64,000 nucleotides of DNA, from contig CAJXMW010000002.1 of the NCBI GenBank assembly GCA_913056235.1, positions 538,851 to 602,850 on the forward strand, written 5' to 3'. A program made the translations under genes and the position numbers. The notes under the pieces are model-generated. The model worked only from the letters and a program-made list of their open reading frames with translations. It made no database searches and was not told the origin of the DNA. This document shows positions 34,666 to 44,236 of the stretch, piece after piece. How positions within the stretch are numbered: the first letter of the stretch is position 1; every line of letters begins with the position of its first letter. Source of the DNA: an uncultured Fodinibius sp. (GTDB lineage Bacteria > Bacteroidota > Rhodothermia > Balneolales > Balneolaceae).

Positions 34666-36525
34666 TTGACCCAGGAAACGGATTCCCAGAACTCCATTAT
34701 ACATCAGCTTCCTCCCGAAATTTCCAACAAAATTGCTGCCGGCGAAGTTATTCAGCGTCCCAGTTCTGTTGTTAAAGAATTGTTGGACAATGCTATCGAT
34801 GCCGGTGCCGATGAGCTCAAAATCGTCATCCAAAATGCCGGTCGGACCCTTATACAGGTGATTGACAATGGTTGTGGAATGGGCGAAGATGATATTCGCC
34901 TCTGTTTTGAGCGGCACGCGACTTCCAAGATTAAGGATGTTGAGGATCTCTTTCGCGTTCGTACGCTTGGATTTCGTGGTGAGGCGATGGCGTCGATTGC
35001 TTCGGTGTCGCAGGTGACACTAAAGTCCAAACGGCCTGGTGATGACATTGGCCACAAGTACGAAATATGGGGAGGCGAAGAAAAATCCTTTGAGCCCGCT
35101 GCGGTGGAAGACGGTACTTCTGTGGCAATACGGAACCTGTTCTATAACGTCAGGGCACGTCGCCAGTTTCTTAAGACGGATGCCACCGAATTTCGCCACA
35201 TTTTGAAGACGGTGCAACAGGCTGCATTGGCCAATCCGGATCTTGGTTTTAAATTTGTGGCTGACACCGACACCATTTATGATTTACCCAAAGATCAGCC
35301 GATGAAGGAGCGCGTAGCGGATATGTTTGGCAAAGATTACAAGGCCAGCCTGATCCGGTTCAAGGAAGAGACCAGCTACCTGACGGTACAGGGCCTGCTG
35401 GGTGATCCCAAACTTACGAAACGCAGTCGTGGCGAGCAGTTCCTGTTTGTGAACGGACGTCCTATTCAGCATCGCTATCTGACGCATGTGATACTGAGTA
35501 TTTATGATACGTGGACAGGCGAAAAGGATTACCCGTTTTATGCTATTTTCTTGCAGGTTGACCCCAAACAGGTGGACGTAAATGTGCATCCCGCCAAAGA
35601 GGAGGTCAAATTTGAGGACGAGCGCAGTATGATTAAACTGACCAAGTCGGTCGTCAAGAAAGCTTTGAACGAGGAGTTCATGGTTCCGGATGTGTCGGAC
35701 CGGGAAGAGCAGAGTTCACGACCATCAGGGGGCAGTGGATTTTCTTCGAATTTTAATTTTGGCGGACGCAAGAACAAGGGACAGAGTTCTCAGAAAGAAC
35801 AGCCGGTGAAATTTCCTTCTCGTATCAACTTCGACCGTCCCAACTCCCAGAAGGGTGACCAAAACGATTTTTCTCGTCAGCTTTATGATTTCGATCAGCC
35901 TAAACAGAAAACGTCCGGGGATGAAGAAGAGGAGCAGCAAGATGATCGTCCCACACGCATGCGCGACCGCGGTTTCTGGCAACTGCACGACCGTTATATT
36001 TTGACGCAGACGCGCTCAGGACTCTGCATGATTGATCAGCATGCCGCCCACAAACGAATAGTCTATGAGAAGGCACTGAGTGCTACCGAGGCAGCTATCC
36101 CCAGCACGCAACAGCTCCTATTTGCGCAGACTATTGAGTTTTCGGCTTCGGAATTTTCCCTGCTGGAAGAGTTGCATCCCATTATCCAACGCATGGGCTT
36201 TAATGTAGAATTGATGAGCGGTAACACAGCGATGGTAAGCGGGGTTCCTGCTGATATTGACATCGGGGATGAGCAATCGGTGCTTAAGTCAATGCTGCAT
36301 CAGTACCGTGAACTGGACGGCAAGTTTGAGTTTGATGAACGTCGCAAGCTGGCCATTGCCTTTGCCTCAAAAACGGCTATTCCCAAGGGCAAAAAGCTAA
36401 CTGACATGGAGATGGAGAATCTGCTCGACCAGCTCTTTGCCTGCGAGCAGCCTTACCAGGATCCCCTGAAGAAGCCCACCCTTGAGTACATTCCTCTCGA
36501 GGATATTGAAGCGCGTTTTCGATAG
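34666..36525 (+). CDS. mutL: DNA mismatch repair protein MutL
   Basis: The 619-residue protein starts at a TTG codon (34666). The GHKL ATPase shows IIHQLPPEISNKIAAGEVIQRPSSVVKELLDNAIDAGA, DNGCGM, and TLGFRGEAMASIASVSQ. A Ser/Gln/Asp-rich linker spans about 340-430 and a C-terminal dimerisation domain follows. The endonuclease motif DQHAxxExxxxE reads DQHAAHKRIVYE here, with Lys463 in place of the first Glu. The later motif region (ASKTAIPKGK...LFACEQPYQDPLKKPT) also lacks the usual Cys/His ligands. Endonuclease activity may therefore be weak or lost. Confidence 0.95.
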   Translation: MTQETDSQNSIIHQLPPEISNKIAAGEVIQRPSSVVKELLDNAIDAGADELKIVIQNAGRTLIQVIDNGCGMGEDDIRLCFERHATSKIKDVEDLFRVRTLGFRGEAMASIASVSQVTLKSKRPGDDIGHKYEIWGGEEKSFEPAAVEDGTSVAIRNLFYNVRARRQFLKTDATEFRHILKTVQQAALANPDLGFKFVADTDTIYDLPKDQPMKERVADMFGKDYKASLIRFKEETSYLTVQGLLGDPKLTKRSRGEQFLFVNGRPIQHRYLTHVILSIYDTWTGEKDYPFYAIFLQVDPKQVDVNVHPAKEEVKFEDERSMIKLTKSVVKKALNEEFMVPDVSDREEQSSRPSGGSGFSSNFNFGGRKNKGQSSQKEQPVKFPSRINFDRPNSQKGDQNDFSRQLYDFDQPKQKTSGDEEEEQQDDRPTRMRDRGFWQLHDRYILTQTRSGLCMIDQHAAHKRIVYEKALSATEAAIPSTQQLLFAQTIEFSASEFSLLEELHPIIQRMGFNVELMSGNTAMVSGVPADIDIGDEQSVLKSMLHQYRELDGKFEFDERRKLAIAFASKTAIPKGKKLTDMEMENLLDQLFACEQPYQDPLKKPTLEYIPLEDIEARFR

Positions 36526-36567
36526 AATTACATTTATCATTTTGAATGAGAAAAGGTTTTGAATTGT

Positions 36568-36600
36568 AGGTGTAGTACACTTTTGAAGTGTACTACACCT
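36568..36600. terminator. Hairpin between mutL and the QTMAN-like gene
   Basis: A 15-bp perfect stem (AGGTGTAGTACACTT / AAGTGTACTACACCT) with a 3-nt loop, followed by TTGTT, lies 43 bp after the mutL stop. It probably ends mutL transcription; a regulatory site for the following gene is an alternative. Confidence 0.6.
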
Positions 36601-36619
36601 TGTTAATCTTATTAATATT

Positions 36620-37753
36620 ATGAACATCCTGGCAGTTGAGCCCTTTTACAGTGGATCGCACAAGGCTTTTTTGAAGGGGCTGCAAGAGCATTCAAAGCAC
36701 AATATCATCCCGATAAATCTGAGCTACAAGGGACGCAAGTGGCGGATGCATGGAAATTCAGTAGTGCTTGCCGGGATGGCTCAGGAAGTGGAGGAAGAGA
36801 TCGACCTGTTGCTGGTGAGCAGTATGACCAACCTGCCGGCTTTTACCTCGCTGACGAATCCGCGATTTGCGCATATTCCCAAGGTGATGTATATGCACGA
36901 AAATCACTTTACGCAGCCCATGCCCGAAGGAGAGGAGCGCGACCAGACCTATTGTTACCTGAATTATCTGAGTATGCTGGCAGCGGACCGGCTGATCTTT
37001 TCGTCGAACTTTCACAAAAACGACTTCCTGAAAGCACTCCCAGATTTTCTGGAGGATTATCCTGATGACAAATACTACCAGCCGGTGGATAAGATTGCCG
37101 ATAAGAGCATGGTGCTGTATCCCGGCTTGGATCTAAAACGATTTGATGCCCAGCCCGACCAGCGAAAATCCAATGACAACCCGGTGATCGTATGGAACCA
37201 GCGCTGGCAGTTTGATCGTAATCCCGCCATGTTTTTTCGGGTGTTGAATCGACTGAACGATATCGATCTTACCTTTGATCTTATTCTGGCTGGAGATACT
37301 CAGCACGAAAAGCCCGAGGAGTTTGAGAAGGCCTGGGAGCGTTACGGCAAGCATATCACGCATTTTGGATACGTCGAAGATCGTGAAAATTATAGCAAAC
37401 TGCTCCACAGTGGCGATATTGTGGTTTCTACGGCGACCTACGAGTTTTTCTGCGTAGCTATCATGGAGGCGATTTATTGCGGCTGTCATCCGCTGGTGCC
37501 GAATCGTTTACACTATCCGGAGCTAATACCCGAAACCCTCCATAAGCCGTTACTGCATGCGCCTGTGCTGTATGATACAGAAGATGACTTGTTTCACTAC
37601 CTTAAAGACCTACTGACTAACGAGACCAAGCCGTTGCCTAAGTCATCGCTTCAAAATATTAACAAGCACTTGGATTGGTCGAAGCGCATTGATGAGTTTG
37701 ATGCGATGTTTGAGGAGTGTCGAGAGATGGATATCCATTCGGCACTGTCCTAA
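36620..37753 (+). CDS. QTMAN-like glycosyltransferase (DUF3524/GTDC1 family)
   Basis: The 377-residue protein opens with the family hallmark MNILAVEPFYSGSHKAFLKGL. It continues WRMHGNSVVLA, MYMHENHFTQP, YLNYLSMLAADRLIFSSNFHKNDFL, and a GT-B C-terminal half (VIVWNQRWQFDRNPAMFF; ILAGDTQHEKPEEFEKA; VVSTATYEFFCVAIMEAIYCGCHPLVPNRLHYPEL). Eukaryotic members mannosylate queuosine in tRNA-Asp. queD and queE lie 9 kb downstream, so tRNA-queuosine mannosylation is plausible here. Donor and target are inferred from the family. Confidence 0.82.
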   Translation: MNILAVEPFYSGSHKAFLKGLQEHSKHNIIPINLSYKGRKWRMHGNSVVLAGMAQEVEEEIDLLLVSSMTNLPAFTSLTNPRFAHIPKVMYMHENHFTQPMPEGEERDQTYCYLNYLSMLAADRLIFSSNFHKNDFLKALPDFLEDYPDDKYYQPVDKIADKSMVLYPGLDLKRFDAQPDQRKSNDNPVIVWNQRWQFDRNPAMFFRVLNRLNDIDLTFDLILAGDTQHEKPEEFEKAWERYGKHITHFGYVEDRENYSKLLHSGDIVVSTATYEFFCVAIMEAIYCGCHPLVPNRLHYPELIPETLHKPLLHAPVLYDTEDDLFHYLKDLLTNETKPLPKSSLQNINKHLDWSKRIDEFDAMFEECREMDIHSALS

Positions 37754-37858
37754 AGTTATTTATCATGGTGTCATCCTGAACTTGTTACTCCATACTACTC
37801 TAAAATGAACAAGTTAGCAGGGATTTAGTGCAGAAAATCCCTGCAGCAAGCATTCTAT

Positions 37859-37889
37859 CTCATTCCGTCGCTCCCCGCTGCGGAATGAG
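37859..37889. terminator. Hairpin between convergent genes
   Basis: CTCATTCCG (37859-37867) pairs with CGGAATGAG (37881-37889) just before the permease stop on the minus strand. A related sequence occurs near 47808-47845 (CTCATTACG...CGGAATGA). It may serve as a bidirectional terminator or belong to a dispersed palindrome family. Confidence 0.45.
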
Positions 37890-37890
37890 A

Positions 37891-39117
37891 TTATCGTCCG
37901 TAAGCAATGACTTTCAGCGGATCTGTCTTGGATGCAATTCGGGCCGGCAGCCACGAGGCCAGGGCGCAAAGGATGAGCGTAACGCCCGTGGTAAGCACAA
38001 AATCCAACAGGTGTGGCTCAACCGGGGCATAGGCCATATAGTAGTTTTGCTCAGAGAGCGGAATAATGTGATAGGTCGACTGCAGCCAGGCAAACAGGAG
38101 TGAAAGGGCAATACCGATGGTGAGCCCTACAACGGCAACGAAAAACCCTTCTAACAAAAAGATGCCGCGAATACTTTTGTCGCTGGCACCCATTGTTTTG
38201 AGGATTCCGATGTCGCGCGTCCGTTCCAGCACCATCATGAGCACGGTACCAATCAGGTTAAAGGCCGCCACGATAATCATCACGCTGATGACAAAGGGGA
38301 TAGTTTCTTCCTGCAGATCAACCCAGGCGAAAATGCTGTAGTAGCGGTCGTAAATGGTTTCAGTAAAATAGGGGAACTGGAGGTCTCCGTTTAGCTTCTG
38401 CGAAAAGCTGGTTATTTGAGACTGATCTTTTAGTCGTATTTCGATCGTGGAAGCTTGCCGGCTATCCACTTGAAACAACTTCTGGGCATAGGGACGCTGT
38501 ACCAGTGCCAACACATCGTCAAATTGACCAATGCCTGTCTGGTAGATTCCAGCTAAGCGAAATTGCTGGATCTCTGGTGAGCTGAGTGGCGAGGGGAGTC
38601 CCTGTACTGTGTAAGCAGTGAGCACCGAATTGGTATCTGCATTAAGTGTTTTCGCCATGTCAGCACCCAGTACAATGCCGGGTAGGCCAGAACTGTCGAC
38701 AGACAGATCGTAGCTGCCCTTGCTAATGTAGTTGCGGATATCCGTGACGTCGCCTTCTTTATCCACACCTTTCAGCATCGTGCCGGTTACTTCATCGGGC
38801 GATTGTATCATCGATTGTCCCGAAACCACTGCCTGCGCCTTTCCCACTTCAGGATATTTCTTGATATCCTGCAAGAGGGTATCTGCGCGGGGAATATCGC
38901 CATCATTGAAGGTTGAGACAGTGATATGGGGTGCAAAGCCAAGTACCTTGTTGTCAATGACGGATTTGAATCCGTGCACTACCGAAAGCGCAATCAACAG
39001 TCCTGCTGAGCCCACAGCAACTCCGGTAACGGCCATAGTCTTGATAAACGAAAGAAATCGCGATCCCTTTCGCTTACCCTTGAAATATCGCTTGGCCAAG
39101 TACCATTCGAAGTTCAT
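37891..39117 (-). CDS. FtsX/LolE-type ABC transporter permease
   Basis: The 408-residue protein has an N-terminal cytoplasmic start (EWYLAKRYFKGKRKGSRFLSFIKTMAVTGVAVGSAGLLIALSVVHGF) and a ~200-residue periplasmic MacB-like domain. Three C-terminal helices carry the FtsX signature (GTVLMMVLERTRDIGILKTMGASDKSIRGIFLLEGFFVAVVGLTIG). This is the LolC/LolE arrangement, releasing lipoproteins from the inner membrane. No ATPase gene (lolD) is adjacent, so its partner is elsewhere. Confidence 0.88.
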   Translation of the reverse strand: MNFEWYLAKRYFKGKRKGSRFLSFIKTMAVTGVAVGSAGLLIALSVVHGFKSVIDNKVLGFAPHITVSTFNDGDIPRADTLLQDIKKYPEVGKAQAVVSGQSMIQSPDEVTGTMLKGVDKEGDVTDIRNYISKGSYDLSVDSSGLPGIVLGADMAKTLNADTNSVLTAYTVQGLPSPLSSPEIQQFRLAGIYQTGIGQFDDVLALVQRPYAQKLFQVDSRQASTIEIRLKDQSQITSFSQKLNGDLQFPYFTETIYDRYYSIFAWVDLQEETIPFVISVMIIVAAFNLIGTVLMMVLERTRDIGILKTMGASDKSIRGIFLLEGFFVAVVGLTIGIALSLLFAWLQSTYHIIPLSEQNYYMAYAPVEPHLLDFVLTTGVTLILCALASWLPARIASKTDPLKVIAYGR

Positions 39118-39202
39118 AGTTTTTGCTATTCGGTATTAGTTAACTGTTGGTTGGCTATTGATGTTTTAACGCACCAAATAACCACCAACAATTAACGAAT
39201 GA

Positions 39203-40735
39203 CTACTTCTCCGGCTTCATCTGTGGAAAGAAAAGGACGTCTCGGATAGAATCAGAATCCGTCATGATCATGGCCAGCCGGTCAATGCCGATACCGAGGC
39301 CTGCCGTGGGAGGCATGCCGTATTCCAGTGCCTGCAGGAAGTCCTCATCGATGGTCATGGCTTCTTCGTCACCTTCAGCACGCAGTTGCGCCTGCTCTTC
39401 AAAGCGCTCACGCTGGTCTTCCGGATCGTTGAGCTCGGAGAAGGCGTTGGCAATTTCCTTTCCGTTACAGATACACTCAAAGCGTTCGACCAGTCCCTCT
39501 TTTTCGCGGTGCTTCTTTGCCAGGGGACTCATCTCAATAGGATAATCCGTAATAAAAGTAGGCTGAATGAGGTTGGGCTCAACGTATTCTTCGAATACCT
39601 CGTCAATAATTTTGCCTTTGCCAAAGTTCTCTTCCAATTCGATATTTAGCTCTTTGGCAATTGCTTTAAGTTCCTCTAAATCTTTGTCATAAAGGTCTTT
39701 ACCCGTTTCATCTTCAATAGCTTCGAACATTGGGATGCGTGGCCAGGGGCGTGCAAAATCAATTTCATTATCCCCAACCTGCACTTTGGTGGAGCCGTGC
39801 AGTGCTTTGGCTACGGACTCGACCATAGCTTCCACAAAGTCCATCATCCAGTTGTAGTCTTTATAAGCTACATAGAGCTCAACCTGGGTAAACTCGGGAT
39901 TGTGAAAACGTGACAAGCCCTCATTGCGGAAGTCCTTTGAAAACTCATAGACGCCTTCATATCCGCCAACAATGAGTCGCTTTAGATACAACTCGTTGGC
40001 GATACGCAGGTACAACTTCATGTCCAAGGCATTGTGATGCGTCACAAACGGTTCGGCCGAGGCGCCGCCGTAAATGGGCTGTAAGATGGGCGTTTCAACT
40101 TCCAGGTAACCTTTGTCATTCATGTAGTTGCGCATGGCCTGAACCATTTCGGTACGCTTTTCAAATACTTTGCGTACTTCAGGATTAACTACCAGATCAA
40201 GATAACGTTGGCGATAGCGCTGTTCCTTATCCGTAAAGGCATCGTAAACTTTGGTTTCACCGTCTTCTTCCACCTCTTTGGGCACGGGAATAGGGCGGAG
40301 GGTCTTGCTGAGCATCTCAAACTCTTTGGCCCAGACCGTGGTTTCGCCGGTTCCGGTCTCAAAAACGTGGCCTTTCACGCCTACGATATCGCCAATGTCG
40401 GTCAGCTCTTTAAAAACCTTGTTATATACTTCTTCACCCACATCATCCTTACGGATGTACACCTGAATGGTACCTTCGGAATCCTGAAGATTAAAAAAGG
40501 TGGATCCACCCATGATGCGGCGGGTCATCACGCGTCCCGCTACAGACACTTTCTCCACATCCTCTTCGTCTTGGTCGTCCTGTTTAATCAGCTTGGGATG
40601 ATCAAGGATATATTTACTCTTGTGCGTAACTTCGAAATCATAGGGATAGGGTTCGTAGCCTAATTCGCGAAGCTTGTGCAGCTTTTCGCGACGAATTTCG
40701 TGTTGTTCGCTTACTGAGGACTCAGTATTGCTCAT
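39203..40735 (-). CDS. lysS: Lysyl-tRNA synthetase, class II
   Basis: The 510-residue protein has an N-terminal OB anticodon-binding domain ([36 protein letters not shown]). Class II motif 2 reads [31 protein letters not shown]. Motif 3 is [31 protein letters not shown]. It charges tRNA-Lys. Length and domain order are standard. An FtsX-like permease lies 86 bp downstream on the same strand. Confidence 0.97.
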   Translation of the reverse strand: MSNTESSVSEQHEIRREKLHKLRELGYEPYPYDFEVTHKSKYILDHPKLIKQDDQDEEDVEKVSVAGRVMTRRIMGGSTFFNLQDSEGTIQVYIRKDDVGEEVYNKVFKELTDIGDIVGVKGHVFETGTGETTVWAKEFEMLSKTLRPIPVPKEVEEDGETKVYDAFTDKEQRYRQRYLDLVVNPEVRKVFEKRTEMVQAMRNYMNDKGYLEVETPILQPIYGGASAEPFVTHHNALDMKLYLRIANELYLKRLIVGGYEGVYEFSKDFRNEGLSRFHNPEFTQVELYVAYKDYNWMMDFVEAMVESVAKALHGSTKVQVGDNEIDFARPWPRIPMFEAIEDETGKDLYDKDLEELKAIAKELNIELEENFGKGKIIDEVFEEYVEPNLIQPTFITDYPIEMSPLAKKHREKEGLVERFECICNGKEIANAFSELNDPEDQRERFEEQAQLRAEGDEEAMTIDEDFLQALEYGMPPTAGLGIGIDRLAMIMTDSDSIRDVLFFPQMKPEK

Positions 40736-41080
40736 GAGAAAGTGTTCTGTTTTATTCAGTTTTTAAAAAGTGATTATAGAGCGCTAAAGATAAGGAAATG
40801 AATGCAGAAGTGTGATTATTTTTCTTTGCCTTTGGAAAGACCGCCTGCTATTAGCTGCTCAGAATTGTTAAGCTTATGAAAAGCCAGTATATAGGTTGTT
40901 TTACATGGAGTAAATGAGTACAAATTCATTCCATCGCGAAGGTATCAAGTCAGTCAGAGGATGTTTAGGATTGTATTTTTTTTATTTGAATTATGCATTG
41001 ACTGGATCAGTGATTGAGAAATAGTTTCACAAGAGTTAAAAATTGCCAATTTTCAGTGGCAATTTAACGAAGCAAACAGT
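40736..41080. other. Intergenic stretch without visible gene
   Basis: This 345-bp stretch lies between divergent lysS and the phosphopantetheinyl transferase gene. It is AT-rich with no open frame of interest, no tRNA cloverleaf and no strong hairpin. It presumably holds both promoters. Confidence 0.5.
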
Positions 41081-41716
41081 ATGCGAGATATATCTAACGA
41101 TATTAATGAACGGTTACCGTTTCCCGGCGCTTATGCACTGGCAGAAATAACTGATCTATCTGCCGAAACTCTTGAGGATTTGGATCATCAGGAAAAGCAG
41201 GAGCTGGAAGCCATCACTAATTTACGGCGGCAACAGGAGTACGCCACCTCAAGACACGTGCTCAAAGTGCTGGCACGATCCATCGGCATTGAAGGACTGG
41301 AGATCCTCAAAGATGATTTGGGTCAGCCCTATGGGCAGGCCGAGGGAAAAAAATATTTTGTGAGCATCGCTCATACAAATCAAACCGTGTTTTGCGGTAT
41401 TTCGACCGAAGCTCCCATTGGTATCGACCTGGAGCCCATTAGCCGAGAAGTGCCGGAGAAGTTAAAGCGGCGTATTTTGCATCCTGATGAGGTAGCGCTT
41501 TTTGACAACATGGATACCATTCGGCTCTGGACCATTAAAGAAGCGTACATTAAGCTTCGGGGACAGGGGTTACGATTGAATATGAACCAAGTGCAGGTTA
41601 AGCAGGAAGGGGAAGAACTCTTTACGGAAATAAATAATGACAAAAGAGCTAAAATTTGTAGTTTTCATACAGAAAATAACTGGTTGGCAGTTGCATATTT
41701 CAGTAATACAAATTGA
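41081..41716 (+). CDS. 4'-phosphopantetheinyl transferase (Sfp-like)
   Basis: The 211-residue protein has the Sfp-type signatures. These are RQQEYATSRHVLKVLA, LGQPYGQAEGKKYFVSIAHT, the metal-binding IGIDLEPISREV, and WTIKEAYIKLRGQGL. It transfers the phosphopantetheine arm of CoA to carrier proteins. No polyketide or peptide synthase is in the window. It is the first gene of a tight rightward series to 44863. Confidence 0.88.
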   Translation: MRDISNDINERLPFPGAYALAEITDLSAETLEDLDHQEKQELEAITNLRRQQEYATSRHVLKVLARSIGIEGLEILKDDLGQPYGQAEGKKYFVSIAHTNQTVFCGISTEAPIGIDLEPISREVPEKLKRRILHPDEVALFDNMDTIRLWTIKEAYIKLRGQGLRLNMNQVQVKQEGEELFTEINNDKRAKICSFHTENNWLAVAYFSNTN

Positions 41717-41730
41717 TTAGCAGTACCTCT

Positions 41731-42492
41731 ATGAATATTATCTCCTACACGCGGGAACAGATTAAGGAAGGACTTGATAAAGCTCGGGAGCGTCACAACG
41801 AGCAAAACGAAAATATCCGCCTGCTGTTTTCGCCCGTACAGATTAATGATGACAATTTTGATCGGGCATGCGAAATTTACAGCCGCTTGGATATGTCGAG
41901 CTATGATACTGTTGTTGTGGTTGAATCCCATGATGAAAAGCTCGACAAAAAACTGCCGATGGCATCAAACACCTCTTTTGAAACGCCGTTGGGAGAGGTG
42001 CCCGTGGACGATTACATGCGGAACGAGTTCTGTGATGAGGATGATGACTTTTTTATCCACGATGAAGCATTCGACAAAAACATCAGCCTGTTTCAGCAGT
42101 TGATGTTTTTGCAGACACTCTCCGATGATTTTTCGGCAGTAAGTTTACAGATTGCAGACACCGATCCTGCTATTATCAAAGAGCTGGCGTATGTTCTTGA
42201 AGAGGTGCTGGCTTCCCGCAACGCGTTAATTGTCTTTTGCTGCGAGCTTGACAATGAACGGAAGGAAGAGTTTGAAAAAGTGCTTGATATCCTGGATGCG
42301 GATAACCAGTCTGGGCTGATGAACTATCTCAACAGCGGCCAATCACATATCAAAGGAACGACCTCATTTATTGCCGGTATTATCGTGGCGCAAAAATGGG
42401 GATTGGATCTCAATTTCCTGAAAGGCGAATATGAGGACTATTCCGGCAGCTTGCTCACGGCCTATGCCGATCGCCAACGGGTGATTTTTTAG
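41731..42492 (+). CDS. MEMO-like protein with degenerate metal site
   Basis: The chosen start is ATG 41731 (MNIISYTREQIKEGLDKARE); an upstream TTG at 41713 is less likely. The 253 residues track the MEMO1/AmmeMemoRadiSam-B fold. VVVVESHDEK stands where GPSHH occurs, SFETPLGEVPVDD where the RTPL...D strand occurs, then FDKNISLFQQLMFL, ALIVFCCELDNE and IKGTTSFIAGIIVAQKWG. The EHS, SDxxH and CG motifs of the family are replaced by KNI, ELDNE and KG, so most metal ligands are lost. Function is unknown; it lies 14 bp after the transferase stop. Confidence 0.6.
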   Translation: MNIISYTREQIKEGLDKARERHNEQNENIRLLFSPVQINDDNFDRACEIYSRLDMSSYDTVVVVESHDEKLDKKLPMASNTSFETPLGEVPVDDYMRNEFCDEDDDFFIHDEAFDKNISLFQQLMFLQTLSDDFSAVSLQIADTDPAIIKELAYVLEEVLASRNALIVFCCELDNERKEEFEKVLDILDADNQSGLMNYLNSGQSHIKGTTSFIAGIIVAQKWGLDLNFLKGEYEDYSGSLLTAYADRQRVIF

Positions 42493-42498
42493 TGACTC

Positions 42499-43374
42499 AT
42501 GAGCCTTCCCAAGATATCCATTATCGGTACCGGAGCTCTGGGATCTACACTTGCCAGAGCGTTGGTGTCTCAGGATGTGATCCTCAAAAGCCTGTTCAAT
42601 CGCACGGAATCAAAAGTACAGGATCTTGCAAATGAACTAGCTATCTCAACCCACGGCATTTTTCCAAAGTCGATCTCTGAGCTGGGATCGCTAACCTTTC
42701 TTACGGTCCCCGATAGAGCTATTAATGAAGTGGCACAAAAGCTGTCAAAACTGAAAGGTGATCTGGAGAATTTTACTTTTGTCCACTGCTCGGGCAATGA
42801 GTCGGCCGAACTTCTGCAACCACTCAAATTGCAGGGAGCGACCATTGCGTCTTTTCATCCCTTGCAGACGTTCACGCACTACTCAGGAATAAATGATTTT
42901 AAGGGGATTTATTTTAGCCTGCAGGGTGATGGTGAAGTATTTCCCCAACTACGCTTGGTGGCTGAAAAATTTGGTGCTCGGACACTTGAAGTAACCAAAG
43001 AGCAGAAATCTCATCTGCATACTGCGGCAGTGTTTACATCAAATTATCTAACCACTTTGTTGGATACTTCGGTAAAGGTGGGAACAGGAAGCGGGTTGTC
43101 TGAAGAGAAAGTAAAAAATGCCCTGCTTCCGTTGGTGGAAACAACGCTCAAGAATACCTCTGAACAATCTTTTGCGGATGCCTTAAGTGGGCCCATCAAA
43201 CGCGGAGATATCCGTACGGTAGAGAAACATCTGGAGTTGTTGGATGAAACACCTGAACTAAAAGAGGTCTATTGCGTGTTAGGTTTACGAACCGTAGAGC
43301 TGGCTACGTCATCCGGTTCGTTGGATGGAACCACCGCTGAGAAATTGCGTAAAATGTTGCAAAAGTGGGTTTAA
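42499..43374 (+). CDS. DUF2520 Rossmann-fold oxidoreductase-like protein
   Basis: The 291-residue protein begins with a dinucleotide-binding motif (ISIIGTGALGSTLARALVSQ). It continues LTFLTVPDRAINEVAQKL and FVHCSGNESAELLQPLKLQGATIASFHPLQTF. A helical C-terminal domain follows (KSHLHTAAVFTSNYLTTLLDTS; LLPLVETTLKN; LSGPIKRGDIRTVEKHL). This is the DUF2520 arrangement, akin to ketopantoate or F420-dependent reductases. The substrate is unknown. It starts 6 bp after the MEMO-like stop. Confidence 0.85.
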   Translation: MSLPKISIIGTGALGSTLARALVSQDVILKSLFNRTESKVQDLANELAISTHGIFPKSISELGSLTFLTVPDRAINEVAQKLSKLKGDLENFTFVHCSGNESAELLQPLKLQGATIASFHPLQTFTHYSGINDFKGIYFSLQGDGEVFPQLRLVAEKFGARTLEVTKEQKSHLHTAAVFTSNYLTTLLDTSVKVGTGSGLSEEKVKNALLPLVETTLKNTSEQSFADALSGPIKRGDIRTVEKHLELLDETPELKEVYCVLGLRTVELATSSGSLDGTTAEKLRKMLQKWV

Positions 43375-43377
43375 ATT

Positions 43378-43695
43378 ATGAGTGATTATTATGATCGTGT
43401 GTACGATGTTGTAGCGCAGATCCCGGAGGGCCGGGTTACAACCTATGGTGCCATTGCTCGCTTTCTTGGCATTACTTCCGGGGCTCGGATGGTCGGATAT
43501 GCACTTAATAGTGCAACTGAAAAGCCGATTCCGGCACACCGCGTGGTGAACCGAAATGGTGAGCTTACAGGGCGGTCGCATTTTCCCGGCGACACGATGC
43601 GTGAACGACTACAACAGGAGGATATTGGTTTCGTTGACGATTATCAGATTGATATTGAGACTCACTTTTGGGATCCCAATGATCGAAAATCATAA
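43378..43695 (+). CDS. Alkyltransferase-like protein (ATL)
   Basis: The 105-residue protein has the DNA-binding domain of O6-alkylguanine alkyltransferases (IPEGRVTTYGAIARFLGITSGARMVGYALNS). The active-site PCHRV reads PAHRVV, so the acceptor Cys is replaced by Ala. Such ATL proteins bind O6-alkylguanine and flag it for nucleotide excision repair rather than reversing it. uvrC is present 15 kb upstream. The start lies 3 bp after the DUF2520 stop. Confidence 0.88.
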   Translation: MSDYYDRVYDVVAQIPEGRVTTYGAIARFLGITSGARMVGYALNSATEKPIPAHRVVNRNGELTGRSHFPGDTMRERLQQEDIGFVDDYQIDIETHFWDPNDRKS

Positions 43696-43700
43696 AAATT

Positions 43701-44231
43701 ATGGCTTCTTTTCTTAAGCGATTAACAATATTAATGTTAGGGAGTATGATGATGGTGATAGTGCCCATTCATCAGAGTTACTCGGCGCCAACCACCACGG
43801 CCGAGGATACACTGCTCAAAGACGTGACGGGCAGTGAGCTGCAGAAAATCATCGATTCCTACAAGGGTGAGAAAGCGGTACTGGTTAATATTTGGGCAAC
43901 GTGGTGTGCACCCTGTGTCAAAGAGTTTCCTGAAATCGTCAAACTACAGCGAAATTATCCTGACGATCTGAAGGTTATTTTTGTATCGGCTGATTTTCCG
44001 CAACAGCGAGATGAGGCATTGAATTTTCTAAAGAAACAAAAGGTAGACTGGACTACCTATTTCAAGACGGGCAAAGATCAGCCGTTTATTGAGTCGCTGT
44101 CCCAAGAGTGGACGGGAGCGCTGCCATTTACCAAAGTAATTGATATGAATGGTGATCTTGTTGCTAGTTGGGAACAGAGTGCCAGCTACGAAAAGTTTGA
44201 ACATCATGTTAAAACTGCAATAAATCCATAA
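43701..44231 (+). CDS. TlpA-like thiol-disulfide oxidoreductase
   Basis: The 176-residue protein has an export signal (LTILMLGSMMMVIVPIHQSYSA). Its thioredoxin fold carries WATWCAPCVKEFPEIVKLQ and the cis-Pro region TGALPFTKVIDMNGDLVASW. It is expected to reduce or isomerise disulfides in the periplasm. It is paired with the next thioredoxin-fold gene 5 bp downstream, which suggests a joint redox task. Confidence 0.88.
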   Translation: MASFLKRLTILMLGSMMMVIVPIHQSYSAPTTTAEDTLLKDVTGSELQKIIDSYKGEKAVLVNIWATWCAPCVKEFPEIVKLQRNYPDDLKVIFVSADFPQQRDEALNFLKKQKVDWTTYFKTGKDQPFIESLSQEWTGALPFTKVIDMNGDLVASWEQSASYEKFEHHVKTAINP

Positions 44232-44236
44232 TTACT

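Noticed and set aside
40736..41080. tRNA or small RNA in the lysS upstream region
   Set aside because: No cloverleaf or strong hairpin could be seen.
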